Below, in pieces: positions 8,589 through 16,794 of a stretch of DNA of 64,000 nt. Position 1 is the stretch's first letter. Every line of letters starts with the position of its first letter. Both the position numbers and the translations under genes were made by a program. The DNA is taken from contig BEHR01000013.1 of the NCBI GenBank assembly GCA_002898555.1, positions 1 to 64,000 on the forward strand, read 5' to 3'. The notes below the pieces were generated by a model that saw only the letters and a list, made by a program, of their open reading frames with translations, was not told the origin of the DNA and did no database searches. This stretch comes from a bacterium HR15. Lineage in GTDB: Bacteria > Armatimonadota > Fimbriimonadia > Fimbriimonadales > GBS-DC.

Positions 8589-9233
8589 TCAGCGAATATA
8601 CTTATCTGGGTCCTTGAGTGCCTTCGAGCGGCAGTTCGTGCAGCAGAAGTAGACTTTGCGCCCCTTGATCTCCGCCCAAATATCCTTGTTCACGGGTTCT
8701 CCGCTGACTGGGCAGGTGTTGATGCCATCGCCTTTGCCGGCGAACTCCTTCGTGCCGCCTTGGGTCGCCGGCTCCGCTTGGGGCGTCGGTCGGACAGGAG
8801 TGGCGGGCGTGGGTTGCCCCTGCATGCGTTGCTGCTCGTCCGCGTACTGATGGAGCATAGTGACCATCGTCGCGTCGGTGCTGGTCGCTATTAGAATCCC
8901 GCCGCGTTTGGTCTTGACAATCTCCCAATCGAGCGAGCGCAGCACGCTGCGTTGCATCTGGCACTCGCTGCACACGACGACACTCTCGTCCTTCATGGCT
9001 TTGGCAAGCGTATCCAACTGCTTTTGGATAGCTTTGCCCTCCTCCTCGTTGCGTCCCTGCACGACCCAGAGGATGCCGTCATGCACCTTCACCCAGTCGG
9101 CAGGTTGCTTCGCGTTGGTCAGAATCTTGGCGATTTCGCCGCGTGCCTCGCAGGACGGGCACTTCATCGTCTCCTGGGCAACGGCTGCACCCAGCGTCAA
9201 CAGTAAGGCGATTCCCACAGTGGCTCTTCGCAT
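8589..9233 (-). CDS. Periplasmic Cys-rich protein with C-terminal YHS/TRASH-like metal domain
   Basis: 214 aa from the ATG at 9233; GAGGAGGG is just upstream and the in-frame ATG 27 nt earlier lacks one. The signal peptide ends near AAVAQ. The N-terminal part has CxxC pairs (MKCPSCEARGE, VVCSECQMQ), and a linker rich in Pro/Thr/Gln spans about 130-165. The C-terminus, TCPVSGEPVNKD...KVYFCCTNCRSKALKDPDKYI, is the pattern of YHS/TRASH domains that bind heavy metals or occur with copper and mercury handling. Specific substrate unknown. It is upstream of and probably co-transcribed with aroQ. Confidence 0.7.
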   Translation of the reverse strand: MRRATVGIALLLTLGAAVAQETMKCPSCEARGEIAKILTNAKQPADWVKVHDGILWVVQGRNEEEGKAIQKQLDTLAKAMKDESVVVCSECQMQRSVLRSLDWEIVKTKRGGILIATSTDATMVTMLHQYADEQQRMQGQPTPATPVRPTPQAEPATQGGTKEFAGKGDGINTCPVSGEPVNKDIWAEIKGRKVYFCCTNCRSKALKDPDKYIR

Positions 9234-9306
9234 CGCATATCCCTCCTCCTCAAAGAACATTCGAGAACGCTTCTCGGTTCCCTGCTAAAATGGGTAAAAT
9301 GGTGGC

Positions 9307-9357
9307 GGATGGCGAGTGGCGAAGGGCGAAGGGCGAAAGGTGCGTGGCGAATGGAGT
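9307..9357 (+). repeat. Copy of the GCGAGTGGCGAA low-complexity repeat
   Basis: GGATGGCGAGTGGCGAAGGG with further GGGCGAA and GTGGCGAATGG words. The same family occurs at 14255-14279, 49081-49146, 52834-52913 and 61511-61540. Here it precedes the lptC-like gene and would add a spurious N-terminal tail if an upstream ATG were used. Confidence 0.65.
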
Positions 9358-9893
9358 TTAGCGCGTGGCGATTAGGAGGTGGCTGCTGGCTCCTTGCCCT
9401 CTGGCTCTGCGCGTGTCAGCCTACACAGCCCCCTCGGCAGCCCCGTCCTGACGAACAGGCGACATCAGGCAATCTGCCTGAAGCACGCTATCGGGTGGTG
9501 CAACCGTTGCTGGCACAGCAGGACGAGCAGGGCAACACGCTCTGGAAGCTGCAGGCAAAGGCGTTGCAGGGGCAATCGGACAACCAGCAGGCAGAGGGCA
9601 CGCTTACGGAGGTGCAAGGTTGGCTCTATCAGAAGGGTAAGCCCGTGCTGAAGTTCACGGCTCGCTACGCCCGCGCCCATTCCGAAAGGCGCGAGGTGGA
9701 AGCGTGGGGCAATGTGCGAGCCATCTCCAATGTCAGTCGCGCCCGCCTGCAAGCCGACCGCATCTTGTGGCAAGCACGCGCGGATAAAATCATCGCGACG
9801 GGCAATGTCATCATCCAGTGGGGCGAGTTCGTGCTGCGCGATGAACGCCTCACGCTGGACACCGCCTTACAACGCGCCTGGGGAGGAGAATGA
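9351..9893 (+). CDS. lptC: LptC-like LPS-export lipoprotein/periplasmic protein
   Basis: Likely the inner-membrane-anchored bridge that passes LPS from the LptBFG transporter to LptA. 180 aa from the ATG at 9351; an in-frame ATG at 9309 lies inside a dispersed repeat and is disfavoured. Residues 5-25 are hydrophobic and end in a lipobox-like LWLCAC, so it may be a lipoprotein. The body has the OstA/LptC order DEQGNTLWKLQAKAL, TEVQGWLYQKGKPVLKFTARYAR and VEAWGNVRAIS...ADRILWQ...IIATGNVIIQWG, i.e. repeated beta-jellyroll strands. It overlaps the next gene by 4 nt (ATGA), indicating translational coupling. Confidence 0.75.
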   Translation: MEFSAWRLGGGCWLLALWLCACQPTQPPRQPRPDEQATSGNLPEARYRVVQPLLAQQDEQGNTLWKLQAKALQGQSDNQQAEGTLTEVQGWLYQKGKPVLKFTARYARAHSERREVEAWGNVRAISNVSRARLQADRILWQARADKIIATGNVIIQWGEFVLRDERLTLDTALQRAWGGE

Positions 9894-10480
9894 CCATGCA
9901 ACGATGGGCAATCGGGATGACGCTGCTCCTCTGGCTACCCCTTCTAACGCCACAGACCCAACCCCCACAGGAGCGTGCGCGTCAAATCCAGTTCGGCAAG
10001 GTGCGCATCACTGGATATGAGCGGTACACCGCCGAGAGCCAGCCGAAAACGCGAACCTACCAGCTGAAGCTGTTTCGCAGTCGGCAACTGCCCGTGCGCA
10101 TCGAGGCGCCCGACCAACACCTGGTCATCGAAGCGAACATACTGCAGGCGCAGCTGGGCTATAACGAGCGCAACGAAGCCCTGCTGCAGCAGGCAGTTGC
10201 CGATCAGGGCGTGACGGTGCGCTATGCGCGCCCAAAACCGTTCGGCACGCTGAACGCCCGCGCCCGCAAAGCAACCTATGATGCCGAGCAATCGACGCTG
10301 ACGCTCGAAGGCAATGTGTTCCTGGAAGCAGAGGATGACTCTTATCACACCCTCGCACGCAACCATGAACGGGTCATCGTCTATCTGGGCGAGGAGACGC
10401 AGCGCGTGGAGGCATTCTCCAGCGAGCGCAACGGCATGCCGATAGGCGAACTGGTGATTACGCCCAAGCAGAAGCCCTGA
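9890..10480 (+). CDS. LptA/OstA-like periplasmic LPS-transport protein
   Basis: 196 aa with a signal peptide to about residue 22. Strand-rich body: QIQFGKVRITGYERYTAES, APDQHLVIEANILQAQLGY, NARARKATYDAEQSTLTLEGNVFLEAEDD. The last is the typical OstA motif in which a Tyr/Asp/Ala-rich stretch precedes a 'leg-N-v' turn. It probably forms the periplasmic bridge between LptC and an LptD. The coding order lptC-lptA with a 4-nt overlap is the classical arrangement; lptB, usually next, is absent here. The assignment to LptA rather than another OstA-fold protein is moderately secure. Confidence 0.68.
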   Translation: MTMQRWAIGMTLLLWLPLLTPQTQPPQERARQIQFGKVRITGYERYTAESQPKTRTYQLKLFRSRQLPVRIEAPDQHLVIEANILQAQLGYNERNEALLQQAVADQGVTVRYARPKPFGTLNARARKATYDAEQSTLTLEGNVFLEAEDDSYHTLARNHERVIVYLGEETQRVEAFSSERNGMPIGELVITPKQKP

Positions 10481-10548
10481 TCACAACTCCCGAACTATCC
10501 ACTGGCTCCTGCCGAGCCGAAGGCGCATCGCCTCCCGCAGGCAACCAC

Positions 10549-10692
10549 TTAGTCCACCGGACCATGCTGCTGGGTCAGCCGTTCCACCTCACTCGCCAGC
10601 TTCCTGGTCCGTGCGTGAAGCCACAGCAGATAGATGAAGATGCCAACCCACACGATGCCGATGCTCATGCTTAACGCGATCTGCCAGTTCAT
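10549..10692 (-). CDS. ccmD: CcmD-family small membrane protein
   Basis: 47 aa, MNWQIALSMSIGIVWVGIFI and then a basic/coiled tail LLWLHARTRKLASEVERL. A single membrane helix followed by a charged cytoplasmic helix is the signature of CcmD proteins of cytochrome c maturation, which help the CcmC/CcmE heme handover. Its start lies inside the upstream ccsA gene in another frame, overlapping it by 104 nt. Starting at the internal Met9 would still leave 80 nt of overlap. It is too short to be found reliably by similarity alone. Confidence 0.65.
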   Translation of the reverse strand: MNWQIALSMSIGIVWVGIFIYLLWLHARTRKLASEVERLTQQHGPVD

Positions 10693-11347
10693 GGATCTGT
10701 CCCTCCAATTGTGCCAGCGTGATACGCAACCGATAGAGGACCAGCGACAGCGCACCGTAAGTCAAAAAGCCCAGATAGACCCCGCTGCGATAGAACCAGT
10801 CGAGCCCTTCCTTGCGAGCCAGCACATTGCTGGGGTGCAGCGACCGCTCCGCAATCGCGGGCAAGCGCGGTAGCACAAAGACCAGCAGAGGCACCGTCAG
10901 CGCGGCAAACACCGTGTAGCCCGCGCTCAGCAACGCTCGCTGACGATCATCCTCTAATGCCGCGCGCAGGGCAAAATAGGCTGCATAAATCAACAGCAGG
11001 ATCAAAATGGTCGTCTGGCGCGGGTCCCAATGCCACGGCTTGCCCCACTGCTGACTGGCAAACACCATGCCCGTCAGCGTGGTGAGAATGGCGAACAGCA
11101 TACCGACCTCATTCGCCGCAACGGCACGGGCATCATCCAGCAGCTGCCGATGACGCAAATAGCGCCACCCGAAAAAGCCACCCGCCAAAAAACAGAACAC
11201 GCTGATCATCGCGGCGGGCACATGAAACAGGATAATCCGTGCCGAGCCAGGATCCTGAAAACCCTTCGCAGGCGGCACCCAGAAGAAGGCGAGCAGCACC
11301 AGTACAAACATTCCCAATCCAGCTATGCCAAGCGCGATTCGCATCAT
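10589..11347 (-). CDS. ccmC: Heme exporter/cytochrome c assembly protein CcsA/CcmC family
   Basis: 252 aa, six membrane segments. Handles heme for periplasmic cytochrome c maturation. The WWD-type heme motif is clear as WGKPWHWDPRQT, with flanking His residues in LFHVPAAMIS and the later RSLHPSN. After the last helix (LTYGALSLVLYRLRI) comes a polar, His-rich tail of about 45 residues that is translated from the same DNA as ccmD in another frame. The rest of a ccm system (ccmA, B, E, F) is not in the window. A GGTATACT -10-like box (complement of about 11380-11390) lies about 35 nt upstream. Confidence 0.87.
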   Translation of the reverse strand: MMRIALGIAGLGMFVLVLLAFFWVPPAKGFQDPGSARIILFHVPAAMISVFCFLAGGFFGWRYLRHRQLLDDARAVAANEVGMLFAILTTLTGMVFASQQWGKPWHWDPRQTTILILLLIYAAYFALRAALEDDRQRALLSAGYTVFAALTVPLLVFVLPRLPAIAERSLHPSNVLARKEGLDWFYRSGVYLGFLTYGALSLVLYRLRITLAQLEGQIHELADRVKHEHRHRVGWHLHLSAVASRTDQEAGE

Positions 11348-11442
11348 CGATTCATCCCCATATCCTATTGACTTTCCCTTCTGCAGTATACCTGAACCCC
11401 TGCAACGCCCGTATCCCCACCGCCCGTGAGTACAAAGAGGTG

Positions 11443-11553
11443 AACCACAGAGGACACAAAGTTCACAGAAACCTCCTTGCTTGCCTCCTCCTTGCCTTCG
11501 CTGGGTCCCCTGCGTCCTCCGTGTTCTCTTTATTCTCCGGGTCCTCTGTGATT
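11443..11553. repeat. Imperfect inverted repeat element (ACCACAGAGGAC family)
   Basis: Within the gene-free 11348-11610. The left arm AACCACAGAGGAC (11443-11455) pairs with GTCCTCTGTGATT (11541-11553); further AAAG/CTTT and ACACGGAGG words extend an imperfect hairpin. This looks like a small non-coding mobile or REP-type repeat. Confidence 0.6.
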
Positions 11554-11580
11554 AGCGCATAGAGGCTTGCCCTCGCAAGG

Positions 11581-11586
11581 TATACT
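11581..11586 (+). promoter_or_regulatory. -10 box TATACT for the HEAT-repeat gene
   Basis: GGTATACT lies 24 nt before the ATG at 11611; a purine-rich AAGGGGG at 11596-11602 serves as the ribosome-binding site. There is no clear -35. Confidence 0.45.
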
Positions 11587-11610
11587 GTACGCACAAGGGG
11601 GTATTTACCG

Positions 11611-12084
11611 ATGTCGGCACAACTGCCCGAAGTGGAAGTCAAGGTACCGTGCGTGGAGGGGCAGGAGCATCCTGTCCGATTACGCATTCACGACTGGGAG
11701 AACTGGGAGATTGTGCAGAACCCCTGCAGTGAGCTGTTGGGGCACGCTTTTGGCTTGATGTCGCCCTGCAGCGCGTATGTGCGGGAGCGTGGTCCGAAGT
11801 TGCGCAAGGCGGTGGTGGAGGCATTGGCACAGGTCGGCTCGGCTGCCGTGCCTGCGCTGAGAGAAGCGTTGGGGGATAGTGGGTGGAGGGTGCGCGAGGC
11901 AGCGTGTTGGGCGTCGGGGGAGATAGGCGATATATCTGCTGTGCCCGCGCTGAGAGAAGCGTCGCGGGATTGGGGTGTGCGCTGGGCAGCGCAGGAAGCC
12001 CTTGAGCAGATCGCTGCACGACCCGACCGATTTCAACGGCTTACCGATGCTGCGCGACGGCAGGGTGTGCTTCGCCCCGCCTGA
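11611..12084 (+). CDS. HEAT-repeat protein, 3' end derived from a MoxR ATPase gene
   Basis: 157 aa. The N-terminal unit (about 1-60: VKVPCVEGQEHPVRLRI, HDWENWEI, conserved Cys) is followed by HEAT/PBS-lyase-like helices: LRKAVVEALAQVGSAAVPAL, VREAACWASGEIGDISAVPA and VRWAAQEALEQIA. The last about 22 residues (RPDRFQRLTDAARR...) are out-of-frame MoxR sequence: the same DNA in another frame reads DPTDFNGLPMLRDGRV. The reading frame ends soon after, so the protein is probably shorter than its ancestor. Protein-interaction role assumed; no partner evident. Confidence 0.65.
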   Translation: MSAQLPEVEVKVPCVEGQEHPVRLRIHDWENWEIVQNPCSELLGHAFGLMSPCSAYVRERGPKLRKAVVEALAQVGSAAVPALREALGDSGWRVREAACWASGEIGDISAVPALREASRDWGVRWAAQEALEQIAARPDRFQRLTDAARRQGVLRPA

Positions 12085-13024
12085 GTGGGTGGAGCCGTTC
12101 GAACGGTGCCAACGGGGCATCCTGTTTCTGGACGAGCTGACCACTGCGCCGCCGACGGTGCAGGCTGCGCTGCTGCGCTTGGTGCTGGAGCGTCGGCTGG
12201 GCGCGTATGCGCTGCCGAACGAGGTGAGCATCGCGGCGGCAGCGAACCCGCCCGAAATCGCCGCCAGCGGATGGGAACTCAGCCCCCCACTGGCGAACCG
12301 TTTCGTGCATATCCACTGGGAGCTGCCCAGCGAAGCCTATCGCGCGGCGCTGGAACAGGGCCAGTTCGACCCCGCCCCACAGATTCGGATAGAGCGTAAA
12401 GACCACGAGGCGCGCCTCTTTTATTGGCGCGCGGTCGTCGCCGGCTTCCTCAAGCGCAGCCCGCAGATGCAGATGACGCAACCCGCCGAGGGCGAGTATG
12501 CCTTCGCCAGTCCACGCACATGGGACTATGCGATTGCGCTCATGGCAAGCTGCGATGTTTTGGGGCACGCGCCACACCCAAACGCGCCCGACCGCCAAAC
12601 GCGCCCCTTCGTAAACCTCGTGCGCGGCGCAATAGGCAGCGGGGCAGCCACCCCGTTCCTGACGCACCTGCGCCAACTGCGCATCCCCGACCCAGAAGCC
12701 GTGCTAAAAGGTCAAGTGCAGGTGGACACGGGACTGCGCGAGGACGAACTGATGACCCTCTTTGGCGCGATGGCGGGACTGCTGCTGCAAGCGATGAACC
12801 AGAACGCATCCCAAGCCGTCGCCTATGCCGAACGCTACCTACAGGGCGCACTGCGCGTGGCAGAAGCAGGCAAGCCGGACGCGCTCTATATGATCCTGCG
12901 CCGCCTCGTGCGTGAAGGGCACCTCCATAGTATCGCCCAACGCAATCCCGAGGTGAAACGCCTGCTGCAAGCACTGAGCCGCTATTACGGAGACATCACC
13001 CAGCAACTGGAGCATAGGTTGTAA
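12015..13024 (+). pseudogene. 5'-truncated MoxR-type AAA+ ATPase
   Basis: The open frame reaches back to 11975, but recognisable AAA+ sequence begins only near 12015 (DPTDFNGLP). Walker B is present (GILFLDELTT), followed by VQAALLRLVLERRLG, sensor-1-like AAANPPE and arginine-finger region LSPPLANRF. The C-terminal lid domain also remains. The N-terminal third with Walker A (GPPGTGKT type) is missing. The first residues of the open frame are out-of-frame HEAT-repeat DNA, so a deletion or recombination joined a HEAT gene to the middle of a moxR gene. It lacks a start and a P-loop, so it is very probably non-functional. Confidence 0.75.
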
Positions 13025-13025
13025 G

Positions 13026-13031
13026 GTACAA
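13026..13031 (+). promoter_or_regulatory. -10-like TACAAT close to the nagA start
   Basis: GGTACAAT ends 9 nt before the ATG at 13041, giving a leader of about 3 nt. It is weaker than the 6-nt examples but of the same kind. No Shine-Dalgarno is present. Confidence 0.4.
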
Positions 13032-13040
13032 TCTTGCCCG

Positions 13041-14201
13041 ATGGCGTTTCGCGTCTTTTGCGGGCAGCTGATCACCGATGGGCAGCTCTATCGGGATGTG
13101 GCGTTGCGAATCGATAAAGGGCGCATCGTGGCTTGGGAATCCTTTAATAATAGGGAGCTATCCATCGAGCCACCGGATATCGATGCGCGCACCCGTGTCG
13201 TGCTGCCCGGCATGATAGATATTCACATTCATGGGGGTGGCGGGCGCGACCTGATGGAGGGCACCGAGGAGGCGGTCCAAGCCGTTGCCCGTCATCTAAC
13301 GCGCTATGGCGTTACGGGGTTTCTGGTGACGCCCCTGACCGCGCCGTGGGAGGCGATTCGGGCGACCGTTCGCGCTGCGCAGGCGGTGCGTCAGTACGGT
13401 TCGGAAGGCGCGCAGGTGCTGGGCTGCCACTTAGAGGGACCTTTCATCAACCCCCTGCGGGCAGGCGCGCAACCGCCCGAATATATCCGCCCCGCGAGCG
13501 TCGCTGAGCTGGAGCGTGCGCTGGGTGCCCTGCTGGAAGAGGTGCGAATTGTGACCCTCGCGCCCGAAATCGAAGGGGGCTACGAATTGACCCGCTTCCT
13601 GACCGAGCAGGGCATCCTCGTGTCCATCGGACACACCGACGCCCGCTACGAAGAGGTTACCCGCGCCATCGATCTGGGCGCACGCCACGCCACCCACTGC
13701 TTTAATGCTATGCGCCCGTTCCAGCATCGCGAGCCGGGCACCGTCGGCGCGGTGCTTGCCCATCCCGAACTCAAAGCCGAACTTATCTGGGACCATGTGC
13801 ATACCCATCCCGCTGCCGCACGGCTGTTGGTGCGGGCGAAGGGGTCGGAGGGCGTGCTGTGCATCTCGGATGGCACGACGGGCGTCGGCATGCCCGAAGG
13901 CTACCGATTCGAGCTGTGGGGGCATGCGGCGGTGGTGCAAGCGGGTGCTGCCCGCCTCGTGGAAAATGGCTCGCTGGCAGGCAGTACCGTCGCGATGGAC
14001 ACCTGCCTGCGCCACTGCAGCGAAACCTTCGGACTAACGCTCGCCTCGATGCTCTGCTGCGCGAACCCGGCACGCGCCTTAGGACTGGAAGGACGAAAAG
14101 GCACGCTGCGCCCCGGCGCCGACGCCGATTTTATTCTCTGGAACGCTGAACACCAACAGGTCGAAGGCACATGGATTAACGGTCAACGACGATTCCCATA
14201 A
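13041..14201 (+). CDS. nagA: N-acetylglucosamine-6-phosphate deacetylase
   Basis: Removes acetate from GlcNAc-6-P to give GlcN-6-P in amino-sugar/peptidoglycan recycling. 386 aa, the normal length. Amidohydrolase landmarks: PGMIDIHIHGGGG (first His pair), GCHLEGPFINP (metal Glu), VSIGHTDA and ATHCFNAM (metal His residues) and LCISDGTTGVGMP (catalytic Asp). The C-terminal GTLRPGADADFILW strand closes the beta-sandwich. A SIS-domain protein of the amino-sugar type lies far downstream at 45852-46901 and could use the product, but is not linked. It starts 16 nt after the truncated ATPase frame. Confidence 0.93.
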   Translation: MAFRVFCGQLITDGQLYRDVALRIDKGRIVAWESFNNRELSIEPPDIDARTRVVLPGMIDIHIHGGGGRDLMEGTEEAVQAVARHLTRYGVTGFLVTPLTAPWEAIRATVRAAQAVRQYGSEGAQVLGCHLEGPFINPLRAGAQPPEYIRPASVAELERALGALLEEVRIVTLAPEIEGGYELTRFLTEQGILVSIGHTDARYEEVTRAIDLGARHATHCFNAMRPFQHREPGTVGAVLAHPELKAELIWDHVHTHPAAARLLVRAKGSEGVLCISDGTTGVGMPEGYRFELWGHAAVVQAGAARLVENGSLAGSTVAMDTCLRHCSETFGLTLASMLCCANPARALGLEGRKGTLRPGADADFILWNAEHQQVEGTWINGQRRFP

Positions 14202-14254
14202 GCATTCCAAGAGGAAGAGGCAGGAATCGGGAACAACGCGACGAATCCTAAAAA

Positions 14255-14330
14255 AAGCGAGTAGCGAGTTGCGAGCCAGTGCAGACACAGGGTCTACCCA
14301 GAGGGGTACCTTGGAGAAAAAAAAACTTTG
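14255..14330. repeat. Two dispersed-repeat fragments upstream of rpsA
   Basis: 14255-14279 carries AAGCGAGTAGCGAGTTGCGA, a copy of the GCGAGTGGCGA family. 14290-14330 carries AGAGGGGTACC followed by GGAGAAAAAAAAACTTTG, a decayed right half of the 873-974 palindromic element. Confidence 0.55.
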
Positions 14331-14349
14331 CAGACGAGGAGGTTAGAAC

Positions 14350-15942
14350 ATGATGCCATACGACGAGCAACAACCCGTGCAAGAGACGACAAGTACCGAC
14401 GCGCCTGAAAGGCTCCCCACTTCGGGTGAAGCCGAGAACGCGATGGACGAGTCGCCTGGTGTCTCGGCATTGACGACAGCCAGCGAATCGGCGAAGGCGA
14501 CGCCCGCAGCTGCCGAAACGGTCGCTGCCGACACCAACGCCCCTTCGCAAGCAAGCGAGCCACCCAGCAAGCCGCGACCCCAAGAAGAGGACATCTCGAT
14601 GGAGGAAGCGCTGGAGCAGAGCTTCCGCTCCTTCGAGGAGGGCGAGATCGTGCGGGCGACCGTTGTGCAAGTGGACCGCGAAGGCGCGCTGGTGGATGTC
14701 GGCACCAAGACGGAGGTGCGAATCCCCCTGCCCGAACTCTCGCAAGAGCCGATTAGCTCCGCATCGGAAGTGGTGCAGGTGGGCGACGAGATCGAGGTCA
14801 TGGTCGTGCGCCCCCGCGGGGAAGAGGGCGGTCCCGTGCTGTCCAAACGGCTGGCAGATTTCGAACGGCTCTGGCAGAGCATCGTGGAAGCCTACGAACG
14901 CCAAGAGACGCTGGAGGCGATGGTCACCGAGCGGGTCAAGGGTGGCGTGGTGGTCGATATCGGCGTGCGCTGCTTCGTGCCCGCCAGCCTCATCGCCCGC
15001 AAAATACCGCCCCAACAACTGGATCGCCTCATCGGGGAAACACTGCCTATCAAGATTATCGATCTGGACCACGAGAAGCGCAAGGCGGTCGCATCCAACA
15101 TCGCAGCGGAAGAGGAGCGGCGTCGCCAGCGAGAGCAAGCCGAGCGGGAACAGCGGGAGCGTATCTTCAGCCAACTCCAAGTGGGACAGCGGCTCAAAGG
15201 CAAGGTCAAACGCTTCACCGGCTACGGCGCGTTCGTCGATATTGGCGGCTACGAGGGGCTGCTCCATGTCAGCGAAATCAGCTGGACACGCATCGGGCAT
15301 CCCCGCGAGGCGCTCAAAATCGGCGAGGAGATCGAAGTGGTCGTCATCCGTCTGGAGCCGGATCGGGGCAAAGTGGCTCTGAGCCGCCGCCAGGTGCTGC
15401 CCGACCCATGGTCCGAAGTCGCCCAGCACTATCGCGAAGGCGAAACCCTGGAGCTGCCTATCTCGCGTGTGGAACGCACCGGCGCCTTCGCCAAGCTGCC
15501 TGAAGGGATCGAAGCCTTCATCCCGCTCTCGGAGCTGACCAGCAAGCGTGGCGTCCGTAGCGCGCAGGAGGTGGTCTCACAAGGTGAGACCGTCAAGGCG
15601 CGTATCATCGAAATCGACCCACGCCGCCGACGCATGGTGCTGAGTGTCCGCGCCGTGGAAGACCAACGCGCGATGCAAGAGCATGCACGCCAACGCGCGG
15701 CGCAAGGTGGACGAAGCACCGGCTTCACCATCGCCGAACGGCTCCAGTCCCAACTGCAGGAGCTTCAGCAGAGCCTCACCGCCGAGCCAAGCAGCGACAG
15801 CCCCTCGGAAACACCTGCGCAAACAGTGGAATCGGCTGATGCTGAAAAACCTGCACCAATCGCCACCGAGGAGCAGGAATCGCGCACGCAAGCAGGAATC
15901 GAGGAACAGGCTGGCGAACAAGAGGCGACAAATGCTGAATGA
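14350..15942 (+). CDS. rpsA: 30S ribosomal protein S1 with four S1 domains
   Basis: RNA-binding protein that helps the ribosome load mRNA. 530 aa from the ATG at 14350, preceded by GAGGAGG. An N-terminal acidic, Ala/Ser/Thr-rich tail of about 90 residues precedes four S1 OB-folds at about 96-165, 180-250, 277-347 and 362-432; the third is the clearest (GYGAFVDIGGYEGLLHVSEI). The C-terminus is again low-complexity and charged (about 450-530). Six domains are usual in E. coli, four in many other phyla. In a genome that appears to use leaderless mRNAs, a shortened S1 is compatible with less dependence on leader binding, but that link is speculative. Confidence 0.9.
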   Translation: MMPYDEQQPVQETTSTDAPERLPTSGEAENAMDESPGVSALTTASESAKATPAAAETVAADTNAPSQASEPPSKPRPQEEDISMEEALEQSFRSFEEGEIVRATVVQVDREGALVDVGTKTEVRIPLPELSQEPISSASEVVQVGDEIEVMVVRPRGEEGGPVLSKRLADFERLWQSIVEAYERQETLEAMVTERVKGGVVVDIGVRCFVPASLIARKIPPQQLDRLIGETLPIKIIDLDHEKRKAVASNIAAEEERRRQREQAEREQRERIFSQLQVGQRLKGKVKRFTGYGAFVDIGGYEGLLHVSEISWTRIGHPREALKIGEEIEVVVIRLEPDRGKVALSRRQVLPDPWSEVAQHYREGETLELPISRVERTGAFAKLPEGIEAFIPLSELTSKRGVRSAQEVVSQGETVKARIIEIDPRRRRMVLSVRAVEDQRAMQEHARQRAAQGGRSTGFTIAERLQSQLQELQQSLTAEPSSDSPSETPAQTVESADAEKPAPIATEEQESRTQAGIEEQAGEQEATNAE

Positions 15943-15985
15943 GACCTTTGCACTCTGCATCAAAAAAGCTTTCCTCCAACCCACA

Positions 15986-16024
15986 TGCAAAATTTTGCGC
16001 TGGGTTGGAGAAGAAAAGTTTGGG
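15986..16024 (-). repeat. Decayed copy of the nested AAAATTTT element
   Basis: Read on the minus strand: AAACTTTTCTTCTCCAACCC, then AGCG, then CAAAATTTTGC. This is the outer-arm, spacer and inner-arm order seen at 873-916. It fills the rpsA-coaE gap. Confidence 0.55.
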
Positions 16025-16073
16025 CTATCGTGGAGGCAAAGATTTTATCGCCGCTTCCTCGCCACCGCGCGAG

Positions 16074-16661
16074 ATGGGAGTGCGCATTGCGATCACAGGC
16101 GGCATCGCCGAAGGCAAGACAACGGTCTTGCGTCTGTTCGAATCGCTGGGTGGCCAGACGATCAGTAGCGATGCGATCGTCGCCACCCTGTTGCGTCCAG
16201 GGACGGACCTATGGCAACAACTGCGCAAGGAGTTCGGAGAGACGATTATCACGGCAACGGGCGAGCTGGATCGCGAGCGATTAGCGCAGCTTGCTTTTGG
16301 CGACCCGTTCATGCGTCGGCGGCTCAATCGGCTACTGCATCCCGCCGCTTTCAATGCCATTCAGCCATATCTGGAGGGCGAAGCGTCTGCCGCGCCGCTC
16401 TTTATCGAGGTGCCCCTGCTGATCGAGGTGTGCTTGCAGAACTGGTTCGATCGGATTATCGTGGTGCAGGCGACACCGGCATTACAGCAGGCGCGTTTGC
16501 TGGCACGAGGGATTGCACCAAGCCTTGCCCGCCAGATGCTGCGCTCACAACTGCCCACCCGCGCCAAAGTGCCCTTTGCCGACTGGGTGGTGCGCACCCA
16601 CTGCTCGTTGGACGAGGTGGAACGGCAAGTGCGCCGCATCTGGGCATCCATCGGTCGATAG
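16074..16661 (+). CDS. coaE: Dephospho-CoA kinase
   Basis: Last step of CoA synthesis: phosphorylates the ribose 3'-OH of dephospho-CoA. 195 aa from the ATG at 16074, the normal length. An upstream in-frame ATG at 15939 would prepend 45 residues encoded by a dispersed repeat and is rejected. The P-loop is GGIAEGKTT, followed by LGGQTISSDAIV (substrate Asp) and the FIEVPLLIEVCLQNWFDRI core motif. No good ribosome-binding site is visible. panC, of the same pathway, lies at 34.3 kb and is not linked. Confidence 0.9.
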   Translation: MGVRIAITGGIAEGKTTVLRLFESLGGQTISSDAIVATLLRPGTDLWQQLRKEFGETIITATGELDRERLAQLAFGDPFMRRRLNRLLHPAAFNAIQPYLEGEASAAPLFIEVPLLIEVCLQNWFDRIIVVQATPALQQARLLARGIAPSLARQMLRSQLPTRAKVPFADWVVRTHCSLDEVERQVRRIWASIGR

Positions 16662-16674
16662 AGCGGGTTTGGGG

Positions 16675-16680
16675 TATACT
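16675..16680 (+). promoter_or_regulatory. -10 box for the surface-protein cluster
   Basis: GGGGTATACT lies 13 nt after the coaE stop, giving a 5' leader of about 107 nt before the GTG at 16795. The -35 region is poor. Confidence 0.45.
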
Positions 16681-16794
16681 TGCTGGGCGTCCAGTGCTTG
16701 GTAAGGCGCAACCTTTGGAGCGGTTCATCCGTCAAAAAGGAACAAGAGAACAGCTGTCGAAGTGGAAACGCGGAGAAGAGGAGGTTTAAGCACA

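Noticed and set aside
11443-11553. Structured RNA or tRNA-like element
   Set aside because: The fold is a simple imperfect hairpin with ACCACAGAGG words typical of dispersed repeats; no cloverleaf or riboswitch core is visible.
14248-15429. 393-codon minus-strand frame
   Set aside because: It is antisense to rpsA, whose S1 domains are unmistakable.
15939-16073. 45-residue N-terminal extension of CoaE
   Set aside because: It is encoded by a decayed dispersed repeat and has no counterpart in the family; the P-loop begins right after the ATG at 16074.
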